Assembly (NCBI RefSeq): GCF_024385575.1 | Contig: NZ_JANFMV010000001.1 | Location: forward strand, 744,001 to 808,000 | Length of the DNA: 64,000 bases | Reading direction: 5' to 3' | Origin: Rhizobium sp. NRK18 | GTDB lineage: Bacteria > Pseudomonadota > Alphaproteobacteria > Rhizobiales > Rhizobiaceae | Shown: one piece after another, positions 51,440 through 61,391 of the stretch | Position numbering within the stretch: position 1 is the stretch's first letter | Layout of the letters: every line of letters starts with the position of its first letter | The notes under the pieces: generated by a model | Database searches by the model: none | What the model was told of the DNA's origin: nothing | Seen by the model: only the letters and a program-made list of their open reading frames with translations | Made by a program: the position numbers and the translations under genes

Positions 51440-51730
51440 TCAGAGGACGGCGTTGGCGATCGTGGTGTTGAGCAGTACCTGGATGAAATAGAGGATGATT
51501 AGCACGACGATCGGCGACAGATCGAGGCCGCCCATGTTCGGCAGAACCCGGCGGATCGGACGGTACATCGGCTCGGTGATCTGATAGAGCGAGCGACCGA
51601 TCATGTTGACGAACTCGTTGCGCGAATTGATCACGTTGAACGCATAGAGCCAGGAGAAGATGGCCGATGCGATGATGATGAACCACAGAATGTTGATAAT
51701 GAAGTTCAACGTTGCAATGACGGCGATCAT
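51440..51730 (-). CDS. yggT: YggT family membrane protein
   Basis: A 96-residue integral membrane protein with two spans (about 4-30 and 68-92). It contains RNEFVNMIGRSLYQITEPMYRPIRRVLPNMGGLDLSP, the conserved YggT middle. The ATG at 51730 follows GGAGACCGAC; a longer frame to 51763 is less likely. The family is linked to osmotic stress and cell division/shape in other bacteria, without firm biochemistry. It forms an operon with yggU. Confidence 0.92.
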   Translation of the reverse strand: MIAVIATLNFIINILWFIIIASAIFSWLYAFNVINSRNEFVNMIGRSLYQITEPMYRPIRRVLPNMGGLDLSPIVVLIILYFIQVLLNTTIANAVL

Positions 51731-51961
51731 GTCGGTCTCCAGTTTCCTGATTGTGATCGACATGTAGACATTGACGGCGAAACACTCAAGGGATTCCCGG
51801 CCCTTCTAAGGGAAACATGCTTAACGTGCGTACCGCAGGGTTGCAGGCGAGACTTGACGTACCCTCCGAAAGGCCTATTAGCCAAGGGATCGTATGGCTC
51901 CCTTACTGGCGCGGGACGGAGCCATCCCCAAGCCCGCACGCCGGCGCCATCGGAAAGCCTC

Positions 51962-53203
51962 ATGCATTCACAGACCCAGTCCGGACGCTTTGCTGCCTTC
52001 CGTCACTCCTCCTATCTCCGCTTTTTCGTGTCGCGCTTCCTGCTGACGTTCGCGGTGCAGATCACCAGCGTCTCCGTCGGCTGGCAGATGTATGACGAGA
52101 CCGGCAGCGCTCTCTATCTCGGGCTGATCGGTCTGGTGCAGTTCCTGCCGTCGCCGGTGCTGATGCTGGTGACCGGCACCGTCGCCGACCGCTACAACCG
52201 CCGCGCCATCATGGCCGCATGCATCGGCGTGCTGGGCGCCTGCACGGCCGCCATCCTGGCGCTGACGCTTGCCGGACAGTTTCCGCCGTTCGTCATCTTT
52301 GCGATCCTGCTGGTTCTGGGGATTGCCCGCGCCTTCATGGGCCCCGCCGTCCAGTCGCTGGCTCCCAACCTCGTGCCGAAGGAAGATCTCGGCAATGCCG
52401 TCGCCTGGAATTCGTCCGCATGGCAGACGGCGACGATCGTCGGCCCGGTGACCGGCGGTCTGCTCTATGGTCTTGGCGCCTCCGTGCCCTATTCGGTCGC
52501 GGTCCTGCTCTTCATTGCCGCCGCCGTTCTGGCGCTTCTCATTCCCAAGCCGGCTTCACGAGGACCGGCGAAGGCTGTCGGGCTGGAAACGGTGCTGGCC
52601 GGCTTCCGCTTCATCTGGTCCGAGAAGGTTGTCCTTGGGGCGATTTCTCTGGACCTCTTCGCCGTCCTGCTTGGCGGCGCAGTGGCGCTGATGCCGATCT
52701 ATGCGCGGGATATCCTCGTTCTCGGGCCGCTTGGCCTCGGCCTGCTCAGGGCGGCTCCGGCGATCGGCGCCATCGGCATGGCGCTGTTTCTCGCCAGCGT
52801 GCCGATCACCAAGCATGCCGGGCTATTCCTGTTCCTCGGCGTTGCCGTCTTCGGGGCGGCGACGATCGTTTTCGGGATTTCGCAGACCGCCTGGATCTCC
52901 ATCATCGCGCTCCTGTTCATGGGCGCGGGCGACATGATTTCCGTCTATGTGCGTGAAACGCTGATCCTGTTGTGGACGCCGGACGAGGTGCGCGGCCGGG
53001 TGAGTGCCGTCAACATGGTCTTCGTTGGTGCCTCGAACGAGCTTGGCGAATTTCGCGCCGGCACCATGGCTTCCGTCTTCGGGGCGGTTGCAGCCGTCGT
53101 CATCGGTGGCGTCGGGACGCTGGCGGTGGCCGGACTATGGTCTCTTTGGTTCCCCAAGCTCCGCAACATCGACACGCTGGAAGCACCCAAGCACGTCGAT
53201 TGA
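51962..53203 (+). CDS. MFS transporter (MFS_3/EntS-like exporter)
   Basis: A 413-residue 12-span transporter of the EntS/MefA-like group. The N-terminus reads FRHSSYLRFFVSRFLLTFAVQITSVSVGWQMYDETGSALYLGL, followed by GTVADRYNRRAIM (loop 2-3 motif) and AFMGPAVQSLAPNLVPKEDLGNAVAWNS, all typical of this subfamily. These transporters export siderophores, macrolides or unknown metabolites. No neighbouring gene fixes the substrate. The start at 51962 is preceded by a 198-bp region without a gene. Confidence 0.88.
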   Translation: MHSQTQSGRFAAFRHSSYLRFFVSRFLLTFAVQITSVSVGWQMYDETGSALYLGLIGLVQFLPSPVLMLVTGTVADRYNRRAIMAACIGVLGACTAAILALTLAGQFPPFVIFAILLVLGIARAFMGPAVQSLAPNLVPKEDLGNAVAWNSSAWQTATIVGPVTGGLLYGLGASVPYSVAVLLFIAAAVLALLIPKPASRGPAKAVGLETVLAGFRFIWSEKVVLGAISLDLFAVLLGGAVALMPIYARDILVLGPLGLGLLRAAPAIGAIGMALFLASVPITKHAGLFLFLGVAVFGAATIVFGISQTAWISIIALLFMGAGDMISVYVRETLILLWTPDEVRGRVSAVNMVFVGASNELGEFRAGTMASVFGAVAAVVIGGVGTLAVAGLWSLWFPKLRNIDTLEAPKHVD

Positions 53204-53238
53204 CAGGCGTCTTGGCGGCGTCGCTTGCCGACGACAGT

Positions 53239-53730
53239 TCAGCCTTCGGAGGAGTTTTCCGGTTCTGATGCGGGGGCGAGAGTGCGCGCCTGCGCCTGCT
53301 GGCGCATGATGATCCGGTCACGGCCGGAGATGCCCAGCAATTCTGCGATGCGCCAGATGGCGTTGTCTTCCAGCTCGCTGCGCTCACCATCGGCATAGGC
53401 GATATCCCAGAGGATGCCGATCAATTCGATGCGTTGTTCCTCGTCGAGCGCCCACTTGATGGAGGAGGTGAAGCGGTAATAGTCGACCGCCTCGCTCTCG
53501 ACGCTTCGTGCCGCCTTCACCAGGTCATTGATACGGCCGTCGTCGAGATCGAAATGCGACTTGAGGACCGAGCGCAGCTTGGCCTTTTCCGAGGCCTCGA
53601 CCCTGCCGTCCGCCTCCATGACCTGGAGACAGAGAGCGACGATCGCGATTTTCGGGTCGTCCGGCGAGAATTCGGACGAGGGGCGGGCAATGTTGAGACT
53701 TTGGAAGAAAGTCTGAATTCTTTCCAGCAT
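53239..53730 (-). CDS. TerB-like (DjlA N-terminal-like) protein
   Basis: A 163-residue helical cytoplasmic protein of the TerB superfamily. It contains KIAIVALCLQVMEADGRVEASEKAKLRSVL (about 26-55) and GILWDIAYADGERSELEDNAIWRIAELLGIS (about 103-133), each with an acidic pair that binds metal in TerB. Function is unknown; the family is widespread in alphaproteobacteria outside tellurite operons, so no tellurite role is implied. It lies just downstream of the heme operon in the same direction, with 40 bases between. Confidence 0.85.
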   Translation of the reverse strand: MLERIQTFFQSLNIARPSSEFSPDDPKIAIVALCLQVMEADGRVEASEKAKLRSVLKSHFDLDDGRINDLVKAARSVESEAVDYYRFTSSIKWALDEEQRIELIGILWDIAYADGERSELEDNAIWRIAELLGISGRDRIIMRQQAQARTLAPASEPENSSEG

Positions 53731-53770
53731 GGGGCTATCCAGTTTGGCCTGACCTTCGGGGTGGCGACCC

Positions 53771-55435
53771 TTAAAAGAGGCGCAGGCGGGTTTTCGATTC
53801 CGTCTCCTTGCTCGGATCCTTCACCCCGGGATCGTCCGGCGGACGTCCGAAGAAGGGATCCTCGATCCCCCTGGATTGCTCCTCTCCCTTGTTCTTTGCC
53901 GTCTTGGCTGCGGCGGTCTCCGTGGCCGGTTTCGGCTTTGTCGGCTCCATCTTGCGGACTTCGGCGACGGGCTCCGGCTTCTTCGTCTCCGTCGGTTCTG
54001 CAGCCGGTTTTGCAAGATCCGCCTCGATGATGGTGGCCGAGGTCCCGACACGTGCTTCCGGCACGGGTTCCGGAGCAGCGGCCGCCGCCTTGTTTTCCAG
54101 CGGCGGCAATGGCGGCAGAGAACTGGAATTCTCGATTGCGCCCGGCATCTGCGTAAACGGCGCCTTCCATTCGAACGCGTCGAGTTTTCCGGTGACCGGC
54201 GATACCGGCAGCCACTTTTCGGAGACGAAGCCGTCGGCGATCCAGGCCGGATCGCGCGGCGCCCGCAAGGCGGCATTCATCCAGTAGCGGACGCGGCCCT
54301 GATCGCCGGTTTCGGCGTCCTCGATGTCGGCCAGCAGCAGGCAGATGCCTTCGCGGGCTTCCATGCGCAGTGCCGCCTCGGCCTTCTGGCGCGCCAGCGA
54401 GAATTCCTTCGCATCGAGCGCCGCGTGGGCGGTGACGATCAGGCCTTCGAGATTGTTCGGCTTCAGGCCTTCCAGCTTTTCGGCGCGCTTCAGACGGTCG
54501 ACGGCGGAGGTGCCGCCGCGGGCATTGATGTAGACGTCGGCGATCTGCGGGTGGGGATTGAGCTTCCAGGCCTGTTCCAGAACGCTTGCCGCCTTGCGCA
54601 GATTGTCCTCGCGGAGATATGCTTTGCCGGCCGCAATCGCCGCCGGCACGAATTCCGGCTCAAGCCTCAGCGCTTCCATGGCGTCTTCGCGGGCACCCTT
54701 CGGGTCGCCCTCGAGCCGGTCGTTGGCGCGGGCGGTCAGCAGGGTGGCGCGTTTGCGCTTGGCCTCTTCCTTGGTCAGGATCTTGGCGACCTTCTGCTGG
54801 TCGACCATGGTCAGCGCATTGTCCCAGTTGCCCAGCTGGCAACGCGTTTCAAGCGCTGCTTGCGCAGCCCAGGGAAGATAGGGCGCCTTTTCGACAGCGC
54901 GCTCCGCATACTGGCGTGCCGCTTCGTCGGCACCCAGACGCTTGGCCTCGAGATAGAGCCCGCGCAGGCCGAGTTCCGCCGTTTCCGGGTCGTCGGCCAT
55001 CTGTTCGAACTTGCGGCGCGCCTCGTCGTGCCTGCCTTCGATCATCGCCGCCTGGGCGTCGAGAAGGTGGATCAACGGTTCCTGATCGACCCGCAGGAGG
55101 CCGCGGGCGCGGGCGCTCATCTTGCGGGCCAGCAGGGCATTGCCGGCACCTGCGGCAATCATGCCGGTCGACAGCGCCTGATAGCCGCGGTCGCGCTTGC
55201 GGGCTCGAAAGAAACGCGTGACACGGTGCGGCGACGTCCAGATGGAACGCAGGAGCCACCAGACGATCATGATCGCCGCGACGGCCACCACGAGCAGGAC
55301 AGCCGCGACCTGCAGCTGCATCTCATAGAGCTGGCCTTCCCAGACAAGCGAGATGTCGCCCGGCCTGTCGGCAAGCCACGAGAATCCGTAACCGAGCGCG
55401 AGGACGAGAAGGGCGAATATCAAAAGGCGTATCAT
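53771..55435 (-). CDS. hemY: HemY family protein (heme operon, TPR-containing)
   Basis: A 554-residue membrane-anchored protein with two N-terminal spans (about 3-20 and 41-63), then a cytoplasmic or periplasmic region of tetratricopeptide-like helical repeats (about 100-400), and an unusual Pro/Lys/Glu-rich tail of about 110 residues (about 440-554). It belongs to the HemY_N family found at the end of proteobacterial hemCDXY operons; it is not the Bacillus protoporphyrinogen oxidase of the same name. It probably helps late heme synthesis or trafficking. It starts 13 bases after the Mic60 homolog. Confidence 0.92.
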   Translation of the reverse strand: MIRLLIFALLVLALGYGFSWLADRPGDISLVWEGQLYEMQLQVAAVLLVVAVAAIMIVWWLLRSIWTSPHRVTRFFRARKRDRGYQALSTGMIAAGAGNALLARKMSARARGLLRVDQEPLIHLLDAQAAMIEGRHDEARRKFEQMADDPETAELGLRGLYLEAKRLGADEAARQYAERAVEKAPYLPWAAQAALETRCQLGNWDNALTMVDQQKVAKILTKEEAKRKRATLLTARANDRLEGDPKGAREDAMEALRLEPEFVPAAIAAGKAYLREDNLRKAASVLEQAWKLNPHPQIADVYINARGGTSAVDRLKRAEKLEGLKPNNLEGLIVTAHAALDAKEFSLARQKAEAALRMEAREGICLLLADIEDAETGDQGRVRYWMNAALRAPRDPAWIADGFVSEKWLPVSPVTGKLDAFEWKAPFTQMPGAIENSSSLPPLPPLENKAAAAAPEPVPEARVGTSATIIEADLAKPAAEPTETKKPEPVAEVRKMEPTKPKPATETAAAKTAKNKGEEQSRGIEDPFFGRPPDDPGVKDPSKETESKTRLRLF

Positions 55436-55448
55436 GCGATCCCTTGTC

Positions 55449-56729
55449 CTAGTTTGTGCCCGCTACAGCATTTGTCATGATGCTTTCGGCGAGGTCTTCG
55501 ACCTTGATGCGCTTGTCGAGCGTATCCTTGAAGTCGCTTGAGGCCTGCTTTCCGGCGTCCGGAAGGCTGTCCCATTCGATCGCTGCACCCTTCAGGTCAC
55601 CGTTCTTCAGTTTCTCCTCCATCCGGGCCACGATCGCCTCGACGCTGTCGCCTTCGACCATGCCGACGGGGCGGACCTTGATCAGTGACTTGGCGCTCGT
55701 CAGCAGCCGGTCGGTCAGGCTTTCGCTGCCGGTCGGCTGGTTGACCGCCTCGATGATCCGGTCGGCGACCGGCGAGAACTGCCGGGCGAGATCGGAGCGC
55801 GAAGGGACGCCGACGGCCGCATAGGGTGCAAGATCCTTCACGGCCTGGTTATCGGGTGCAACGCCTTCGAGCGTTGCAAGTTCCGCCTGGAACGGGCCGC
55901 CACGGTCGATTGCCGTCTTCAGGGTCGCGGCCGCCACGGCGCGGGCCATGCTGACATCCTTGCGGGGCTCGTCGATCTTCTTTTCGGCGGTCGCCAGCCG
56001 GTCGGTGAGTTGCTGGGTCGTTTGGCTCTGGGCTTCGGCGGTTTTCGCGAGTTCCGATTTCAAGGCCGCAACAGTGTCGTTGAGGCCGGCGATCTGGCTC
56101 TCAAGGGCAGAGCTGTCGAAGGGCTCTGCACTGCCGGCATTCTGCTGGGCCTGTTCGAGTGCGGTAATCCGCGTTTCAAGCTGCGGATCGGCGGCGCCGC
56201 CGGCCGGAGCGGCCTTCAGGTCCGCAATCTGGCTCTTGAGGCTTGCGATTTCGCTTTCCAGTCGGCTGGCGTCGAAAGACGGTGCGCTGGATGCGGCCGG
56301 TTCCGAGGCGGAGGGCAGGTAGCCCGCATATTGCATGGAACCGGCGAGCGCCAATGCAACGACGCCACCGACGATGCCAGCGGCAAGCAGACCGGCGCTG
56401 CCGCGGCTTGGCGCTGCTTGAACTGGTTCGACCGGCTTCGTACTTTCGGTAGGCTTGGGGCCTTCGGTCGGCGGCTCTTCGATGGCTTCGCGTGCCGCCT
56501 CGTCGGTGTAGGTCGGCTCCGCCGGCGCGTCATCTGCCTTGGCTTCGCTCGACAATTCGGGAGCGAACGCTTCCGGGGCACCGGATTGCGGTTCCTCCGC
56601 CACGTTCTCGGCTGCCGGCTCGGATGGCTCGACGGAGGACGTCTCTTCCGTCGCCTTTTCCGCTTCGAGATCGATCGTTACCGGTTCCTTCTTGCTTCGG
56701 GAACGGCGTGCCGGCTTTTCCGGGTCCAT
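55449..56729 (-). CDS. Mic60/mitofilin homolog in the heme operon
   Basis: A 426-residue inner-membrane protein. Residues 1-110 are acidic, Pro/Glu/Ala-rich and cytoplasmic; a single span lies at about 111-137; a long coiled coil follows at about 153-270 (heptads with LESEIASLKSQIADLKA); a C-terminal mitofilin-like domain closes the protein. Alphaproteobacterial Mic60, the relative of the mitochondrial crista-junction protein, is typically encoded between hemD and hemY, exactly as here. AAGAGG precedes the ATG at 56729; a TTG at 56756 is weaker. A role in shaping intracytoplasmic membranes is known for related species; in this organism it is inferred. Confidence 0.87.
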   Translation of the reverse strand: MDPEKPARRSRSKKEPVTIDLEAEKATEETSSVEPSEPAAENVAEEPQSGAPEAFAPELSSEAKADDAPAEPTYTDEAAREAIEEPPTEGPKPTESTKPVEPVQAAPSRGSAGLLAAGIVGGVVALALAGSMQYAGYLPSASEPAASSAPSFDASRLESEIASLKSQIADLKAAPAGGAADPQLETRITALEQAQQNAGSAEPFDSSALESQIAGLNDTVAALKSELAKTAEAQSQTTQQLTDRLATAEKKIDEPRKDVSMARAVAAATLKTAIDRGGPFQAELATLEGVAPDNQAVKDLAPYAAVGVPSRSDLARQFSPVADRIIEAVNQPTGSESLTDRLLTSAKSLIKVRPVGMVEGDSVEAIVARMEEKLKNGDLKGAAIEWDSLPDAGKQASSDFKDTLDKRIKVEDLAESIMTNAVAGTN

Positions 56730-56796
56730 GACTACCTCTTCATTCTTGCAGTGCAAAGAAACTAGTCAGTGACTCGGGCCATGAAAAGGCCCTTGA

Positions 56797-57531
56797 TCAC
56801 ATTTGCTTCTCGAGAAGGCGAAAAAGCGTGTCTTCGTCGGGGTTTGCCGCGACCACGGCCCTATGGCGGAGATTGTGGGGCAGAGCCTCGGCGATATTGG
56901 GGCTGAGGCAGGCAAAACGCAGCGTTTGCAGCCGTTCGCGTGCCTCGGCCTCGAACGGCAGCGCGAGAAAGCGTTCGGCATTGGCGCGCGAATAGAGGAG
57001 GACGACGTCGGCGGGCGGATCGAATAGCGCGCGGCGAACTGTCGCCGGCGCATAGGCGATGTCCTCCATGCGGTAGACCTCGACCGTGCGAAAGACGGCT
57101 CCGCATTCGGCAAGTCCGGCTTCGAGGCCTGATGCCCGGGGCGTTCCGGCAAGATAGAGGAGAGGGCTGTTCTTCGAGGTCGGCGGGCAGTCTTCCGAGA
57201 TGCGGACGGCAAGCTCATTGCCGCTGCCCTGCGACTCGGTGATCTTGAGGAAACCGGCGTCCCGCGCCGCCGCCGACGTTGCCGGACCGACGCTGAAGAG
57301 CGGGACGGATAGAAGGTGTTCCGGGATTGGTCCGGCGGTGGAGAGCGCCCGGATCGCCTCCGCGCTGGTTGCGGCCAATGCGGCCGGCTCTTCGACAAGG
57401 GTATCGGCCCAGACGATGGCTTTGTGGACCGCTACGGTCAACGGCAGAAGAACCGGTTCGTGACCGAGGGCGCGAAGCCGTGCCGCCGAGCCTTCGGCGG
57501 AGGTGGCCGGACGGGTGACAACCACCCGCAT
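56797..57531 (-). CDS. hemD: Uroporphyrinogen-III synthase
   Basis: A cytoplasmic 244-residue enzyme that cyclises and inverts ring D of hydroxymethylbilane to uroporphyrinogen III. The two-domain HemD fold is recognisable by RVVVTRPATSAEGSAARLRALGHEPVLLPL at the N-terminus, LAATSAEAIRAL, FSVGPATSAAARDAGF and VLLYSRANAERFLAL. HemD sequences are poorly conserved, but the position directly after hemC (4-base gap) supports the call. The ATG at 57531 fits the family N-terminus; an upstream in-frame start is unlikely. Confidence 0.92.
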   Translation of the reverse strand: MRVVVTRPATSAEGSAARLRALGHEPVLLPLTVAVHKAIVWADTLVEEPAALAATSAEAIRALSTAGPIPEHLLSVPLFSVGPATSAAARDAGFLKITESQGSGNELAVRISEDCPPTSKNSPLLYLAGTPRASGLEAGLAECGAVFRTVEVYRMEDIAYAPATVRRALFDPPADVVLLYSRANAERFLALPFEAEARERLQTLRFACLSPNIAEALPHNLRHRAVVAANPDEDTLFRLLEKQM

Positions 57532-57535
57532 CGGC

Positions 57536-58465
57536 TCAACTCCAGCCTTCGAAGAAACCGGGGCCGGCCTTGGCGCGGATGATTTCGCCGGCCCTGGCGC
57601 CGAGCGCCAGCGCGTCGCTGCATGGGCCGTCGATTGCAACCTCATGCACCTCTGTGCCGTCCGGCGAGAGGATCGTGCCGGAGAACTTCAGCCGATCACC
57701 GTCCAATTCGGTGTAGCCGGCAATCGGCGTGCGGCAGGAGCCGTCGAGGGTGGCGAGGAAGGCGCGCTCCAGCGTCACGGCGTCGAATGTCGGGCCGTCA
57801 TTGATGGCGGACAGCAGCTCGTCTGTGCGCTCGTCGCCGATACGGCTTTCGATGCAGATCGCGCCTTGTGCCGGCGCCGGCGGGAAATCCTTCGGGTCGA
57901 GCAGGGCGGTCGGCACGTCCGTCTTGCCGAGCCGCTTCAGGCCGGCATAGGCAAGCAGAGTGGCGTCGACCTGGCCTTCGGCCAGCTTGCGTAATCGCGT
58001 CTCGACCGCGCCGCGAAAGATGACGACGGAGATGTCCGGGCGCAGCCGGCGGATCAGCGCCTGGCGGCGCAGCGACGACGAGCCGACGGTCGCGCCGTGC
58101 GGCAGTTCCATCAGCGTCGGCGCTGTGCGGCCGATGAAGGCGTCGCGGATATCCTCGCGCGGCAGATAGGCGGAGATGTAGAGGCCGCTCGGCAGAACCG
58201 TCGGCATGTCCTTCGACGAATGCACGGCAAAATCGAGCCGGCCGTCGGCCAGCTGTTCCTCCAGTTCGTAGGTGAAAAGTCCCTTGCCGCCGATCTCGGC
58301 AAGCGCCCTGTCCTGCACCCGGTCGCCCTGGGTCGACAGGACGACGATCTCGAACATGTCTTCGGTCAGGCCATGGGCGGCCATCAGTCGGTCGCGGGTC
58401 TCGTGAGCCTGGGCGAGCGCCAGCGGGCTGCCGCGCGTGCCGATCCGGAAAGGTTTTGTTTGCAT
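57536..58465 (-). CDS. hemC: Hydroxymethylbilane synthase (porphobilinogen deaminase)
   Basis: A cytoplasmic 309-residue enzyme that joins four porphobilinogens into hydroxymethylbilane. The start [24 protein letters not shown] (about 80-89), [26 protein letters not shown] and the cofactor cysteine in [12 protein letters not shown] (about 239-250) are diagnostic. It is the first gene of hemC-hemD-Mic60-hemY, transcribed away from tsaD; the start codons are only 74 bases apart, so promoters for both directions lie in that short space. Confidence 0.97.
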   Translation of the reverse strand: MQTKPFRIGTRGSPLALAQAHETRDRLMAAHGLTEDMFEIVVLSTQGDRVQDRALAEIGGKGLFTYELEEQLADGRLDFAVHSSKDMPTVLPSGLYISAYLPREDIRDAFIGRTAPTLMELPHGATVGSSSLRRQALIRRLRPDISVVIFRGAVETRLRKLAEGQVDATLLAYAGLKRLGKTDVPTALLDPKDFPPAPAQGAICIESRIGDERTDELLSAINDGPTFDAVTLERAFLATLDGSCRTPIAGYTELDGDRLKFSGTILSPDGTEVHEVAIDGPCSDALALGARAGEIIRAKAGPGFFEGWS

Positions 58466-58538
58466 CCGCACTGATCCGTTGTTACCGGATGGCTTCGTAA
58501 CCATGTTTGCTTGAAACCGCAATCAACGAACGGATCAA

Positions 58539-59636
58539 ATGACGGACCCCTTGTGCATTCTCGGGATCGAATCAAGCTGCGACGAGACCGCCGCCGCGGT
58601 GGTTCTGCGCCATCCCGACGGACGAGGCGAGATCCTGTCGGACGTCGTTTTAAGCCAGCTGGAAGAGCACTCCGCCTATGGCGGCGTGGTGCCGGAGATC
58701 GCCGCACGTGCTCATGTCGAGGCGATGGACACGCTGGTCGAGGAGGCGCTGCGCCAGGCCGGCGTGACATTGAAGGGTATAGACGCCGTCGCGGCCACAT
58801 CCGGTCCCGGACTGATCGGCGGGTTGATCGTCGGGCTGATGACCGGCAAGGCGATCGCCATGGCGGCGCAGAAGCCGCTCTACGCGGTTAATCATCTGGA
58901 AGGACACGCGCTGACGGCGCGGCTGACCGACGGACTGTCGTTTCCCTATCTGATGCTGCTCGTTTCCGGTGGCCACACGCAGCTCGTGCTGGTGCGCGGC
59001 GTCGGTGACTACGAGCGCTGGGGAACGACCATCGACGACGCGCTGGGCGAGGCCTTCGACAAGACGGCGAAGCTGCTGGGATTGCCATATCCGGGCGGGC
59101 CAGCCGTCGAGAAGGCTGCCGAAACCGGTGATCCGAAGCGTTTCTCCCTGCCACGGCCGCTTGTCGGCGAAGCACGGCTCGACTTTTCGTTCTCCGGACT
59201 GAAGACGGCCGTCCGCCAGGCTGCCACGGAGATCGCGCCGCTCTCGGAGCAGGATATCGCCGATATCTGCGCCTCCTTCCAGCAGGCGGTGTCCCGCACG
59301 TTGAAGGACCGTATCGGTCGGGGCCTCATGCGCTTCAAGGAAACCATGCACGGGCTTTCCGAGACACCGGCGCTCGTCGTTGCCGGTGGCGTTGCTGCCA
59401 ACAAGGCGTTGCGGGAAACGCTGCTTTCGCTCTGCAGCGATCACGGCTTCCGCTTCGTGGCTCCGCCGCACCGGCTCTGCACGGACAATGCGGCCATGAT
59501 CGCCTGGGCTGGACTTGAGCGGATGGCGGCGGGCTTCGGGCCGGATACGCTCGATGTCCAGCCGCGGTCACGCTGGCCGCTGGATGCGGATGCCGAAACA
59601 CTGATCGGCCACGGCAAACGGGGAGCGAAAGCATGA
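58539..59636 (+). CDS. tsaD: tRNA N6-threonylcarbamoyladenosine transferase TsaD
   Basis: A cytoplasmic 365-residue ASKHA-fold protein that transfers threonylcarbamoyl to A37 of ANN-decoding tRNAs, with TsaB and TsaE. The N-terminus is [16 protein letters not shown]; the metal site HLEGHAL (HxxxH) is at about 118-124; [29 protein letters not shown] and [11 protein letters not shown] follow. It starts the tsaD-gpsA-YciI-EVE operon and its stop overlaps gpsA by 4 bases. Confidence 0.97.
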   Translation: MTDPLCILGIESSCDETAAAVVLRHPDGRGEILSDVVLSQLEEHSAYGGVVPEIAARAHVEAMDTLVEEALRQAGVTLKGIDAVAATSGPGLIGGLIVGLMTGKAIAMAAQKPLYAVNHLEGHALTARLTDGLSFPYLMLLVSGGHTQLVLVRGVGDYERWGTTIDDALGEAFDKTAKLLGLPYPGGPAVEKAAETGDPKRFSLPRPLVGEARLDFSFSGLKTAVRQAATEIAPLSEQDIADICASFQQAVSRTLKDRIGRGLMRFKETMHGLSETPALVVAGGVAANKALRETLLSLCSDHGFRFVAPPHRLCTDNAAMIAWAGLERMAAGFGPDTLDVQPRSRWPLDADAETLIGHGKRGAKA

Positions 59637-60616
59637 GCGAAACGATTGCCGTCATCGGTGCCGGCGCTTTCGGCACAGCGCTTGCCGCGGTCGCGGCGCA
59701 GAAGGGCAGGGCGAAGGTCACCCTCGTCGGTCGCGAGCCTTCGCTGATGCGGTCGCTGGCGTCCTCCCGTATCCATGAGAAGTCGCTGCCGGGCATCCGC
59801 CTGCCGGACAATCTGGAACTTTCCTCCGATCCCGACGTCATTCACGACGCGAAGATCGTGCTCTTCGCCATGCCGTCGCAGGCGCAGCGCGAGGCCGCTC
59901 GCTTCTACCGGTTCAACATTGCCCACTCAGCCACGGTCGTCACCTGCGCCAAGGGCATCGATCGCCATACGGGCGATCTCCTGACCGATGTGCTGGAAGA
60001 GGAACTGCCCGATCAGGAGATCGCCGTTCTGTCCGGTCCCGGCTTTGCCGCCGATATCGCCAAGGGCCTGCCGACTGCGATGGCGCTGGCGGCCGGCCGC
60101 ATGGAGACGGCGGAACGGATCGCCATTGCCCTTTCGAGCCGGACGTTCCGCCTCTATCCGGCTTCGGACCGGGTCGGCGTCCAGCTTGGTGGAGCGCTGA
60201 AGAACGTACTGGCGATTGCCTGCGGCATCGTGGAAGGCGCCGGGCTCGGCGATTCTGCCCGGGCGGCGCTGATATCGCGCGGACTTGCGGAAATGTCGCG
60301 GCTGGTTGCCGCCAAGGGCGGTGAGGCCGGCACGGTGCGGGGGCTGTCGGGACTTGGCGACCTTGTGCTGACGGCGACGTCGCATCAGTCGCGCAACCTG
60401 CGCTACGGCATTGCGCTCGGACGCGGAGACATGGCGGATGCCGGACATGGCACGCTGGTCGAAGGCGCATTCGCGGCCTCCGTCGCCTCCCGGCTGTCAC
60501 GCGAATTTGCCGTCGACATGCCGATCACCGAAGCCGTCGCGGCGATCATCGACGGCAGTCTCGATATTCCCGCGGCCATCGAGCAATTGATGACGCGGCC
60601 CATCACCACCGAATAG
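59633..60616 (+). CDS. gpsA: Glycerol-3-phosphate dehydrogenase (NAD(P)+)
   Basis: A cytoplasmic 327-residue enzyme that reduces dihydroxyacetone phosphate to sn-glycerol 3-phosphate for phospholipid synthesis. It shows the nucleotide loop [12 protein letters not shown] (7-18), [32 protein letters not shown], the catalytic Lys in [15 protein letters not shown] and the RGLAEM region. Coupling to tsaD by a 4-base overlap is a common arrangement in rhizobia. Confidence 0.97.
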   Translation: MSETIAVIGAGAFGTALAAVAAQKGRAKVTLVGREPSLMRSLASSRIHEKSLPGIRLPDNLELSSDPDVIHDAKIVLFAMPSQAQREAARFYRFNIAHSATVVTCAKGIDRHTGDLLTDVLEEELPDQEIAVLSGPGFAADIAKGLPTAMALAAGRMETAERIAIALSSRTFRLYPASDRVGVQLGGALKNVLAIACGIVEGAGLGDSARAALISRGLAEMSRLVAAKGGEAGTVRGLSGLGDLVLTATSHQSRNLRYGIALGRGDMADAGHGTLVEGAFAASVASRLSREFAVDMPITEAVAAIIDGSLDIPAAIEQLMTRPITTE

Positions 60617-60632
60617 ACCTCGAGGACACAAC

Positions 60633-60926
60633 ATGCTGTTTGCCTTTCTCTGCACCGACAAGCCCGGACACCTGAATGTCCGCATGGACACCCGGCCGGA
60701 ACACGTGGCCTGGCTCAACGGGCTGAATGAAAAGGGCGTGCTGAAGATCGCCGGTCCGTTCCTCGGCGAGGACGGCAAGCCGTGCGGCAGCCTTGTGATC
60801 GTCGAGGCCGCCGACAAGGCCGCCGCCGCCGAAATCTCCGCCGCCGACCCCTACGCGAAGGCGGGTCTGTTCGAAAGCGTCGAGATCAAGCCCTACAACT
60901 GGGTCTTCAACAATCCGGAGGCTTGA
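60633..60926 (+). CDS. YciI-like family protein
   Basis: A 97-residue small dimeric ferredoxin-fold protein of the YciI group (RPGHxxxR/HxxWL-type). It has TDKPGHLNVRMDTRPEHVAWLNGL, with the His/Asp pair implicated in the family, and GPFLGEDGKPCGSLVIVEA. Function is unknown; related proteins include dehydrochlorinase-like and stress enzymes. GAGGACA precedes the ATG. It lies 16 bases after gpsA and 6 before the EVE gene, within one operon. Confidence 0.9.
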   Translation: MLFAFLCTDKPGHLNVRMDTRPEHVAWLNGLNEKGVLKIAGPFLGEDGKPCGSLVIVEAADKAAAAEISAADPYAKAGLFESVEIKPYNWVFNNPEA

Positions 60927-60932
60927 GGCGTC

Positions 60933-61361
60933 ATGGCATACTGGCTGTTCAAATCCGAACCCTTCAAGTTCTCCTGGGAGATGCTGAAGGCGAAGGGCGA
61001 CAAGGGCGAGCAGTGGGACGGCGTGCGCAATTACCAGGCGCGCAACAACATGCGGGCCATGAAGATCGGCGACAAGGGCTTCTTCTACCACTCCAATGAG
61101 GGGCTCGAAGTGGTCGGCATCGCCGAGGTCTGCGCGCTCGCCCACCCCGATTCGACGACGGACGATCCGCGCTGGGAATGCGTCGACATTCGCGCTGTGC
61201 AGGATGTGCCGAAGCCGGTCAGCCTGAAGGACGTCAAGGCCAACCCGAAGCTTGCCAAGATGTCGCTCGTGACCTCCATGCGTCTTTCGGTGCAGCCGGT
61301 GACGGAAGACGAATACCTCGAAGTCTGCCGCATGGGCGGGCTGGACAATCCGCCGAATTAG
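60933..61361 (+). CDS. EVE domain protein
   Basis: A 142-residue protein consisting of an EVE domain, a PUA-like fold that binds modified bases. Signatures are YWLFKSEPFKFSWEMLKAKG (about 2-21), WDGVRNYQARNNMRAMKIGDKGFFYHSNEGLEVVGIAEV and MSLVTSMRLSVQPVTEDEYLEVCRMGG. The natural ligand in bacteria is not established. It is the last gene of the tsaD operon, adjacent to a tRNA-modification gene, and is followed by the inverted-repeat element that may end transcription. Confidence 0.92.
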   Translation: MAYWLFKSEPFKFSWEMLKAKGDKGEQWDGVRNYQARNNMRAMKIGDKGFFYHSNEGLEVVGIAEVCALAHPDSTTDDPRWECVDIRAVQDVPKPVSLKDVKANPKLAKMSLVTSMRLSVQPVTEDEYLEVCRMGGLDNPPN

Positions 61362-61391
61362 AAACATGGCCCACTGAACTTGTGGAATGCA

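Noticed and set aside
53239..53730. Tellurite resistance function for the TerB-like gene
   Set aside because: No terZACDE genes are nearby, and the TerB fold is widespread in unrelated contexts.
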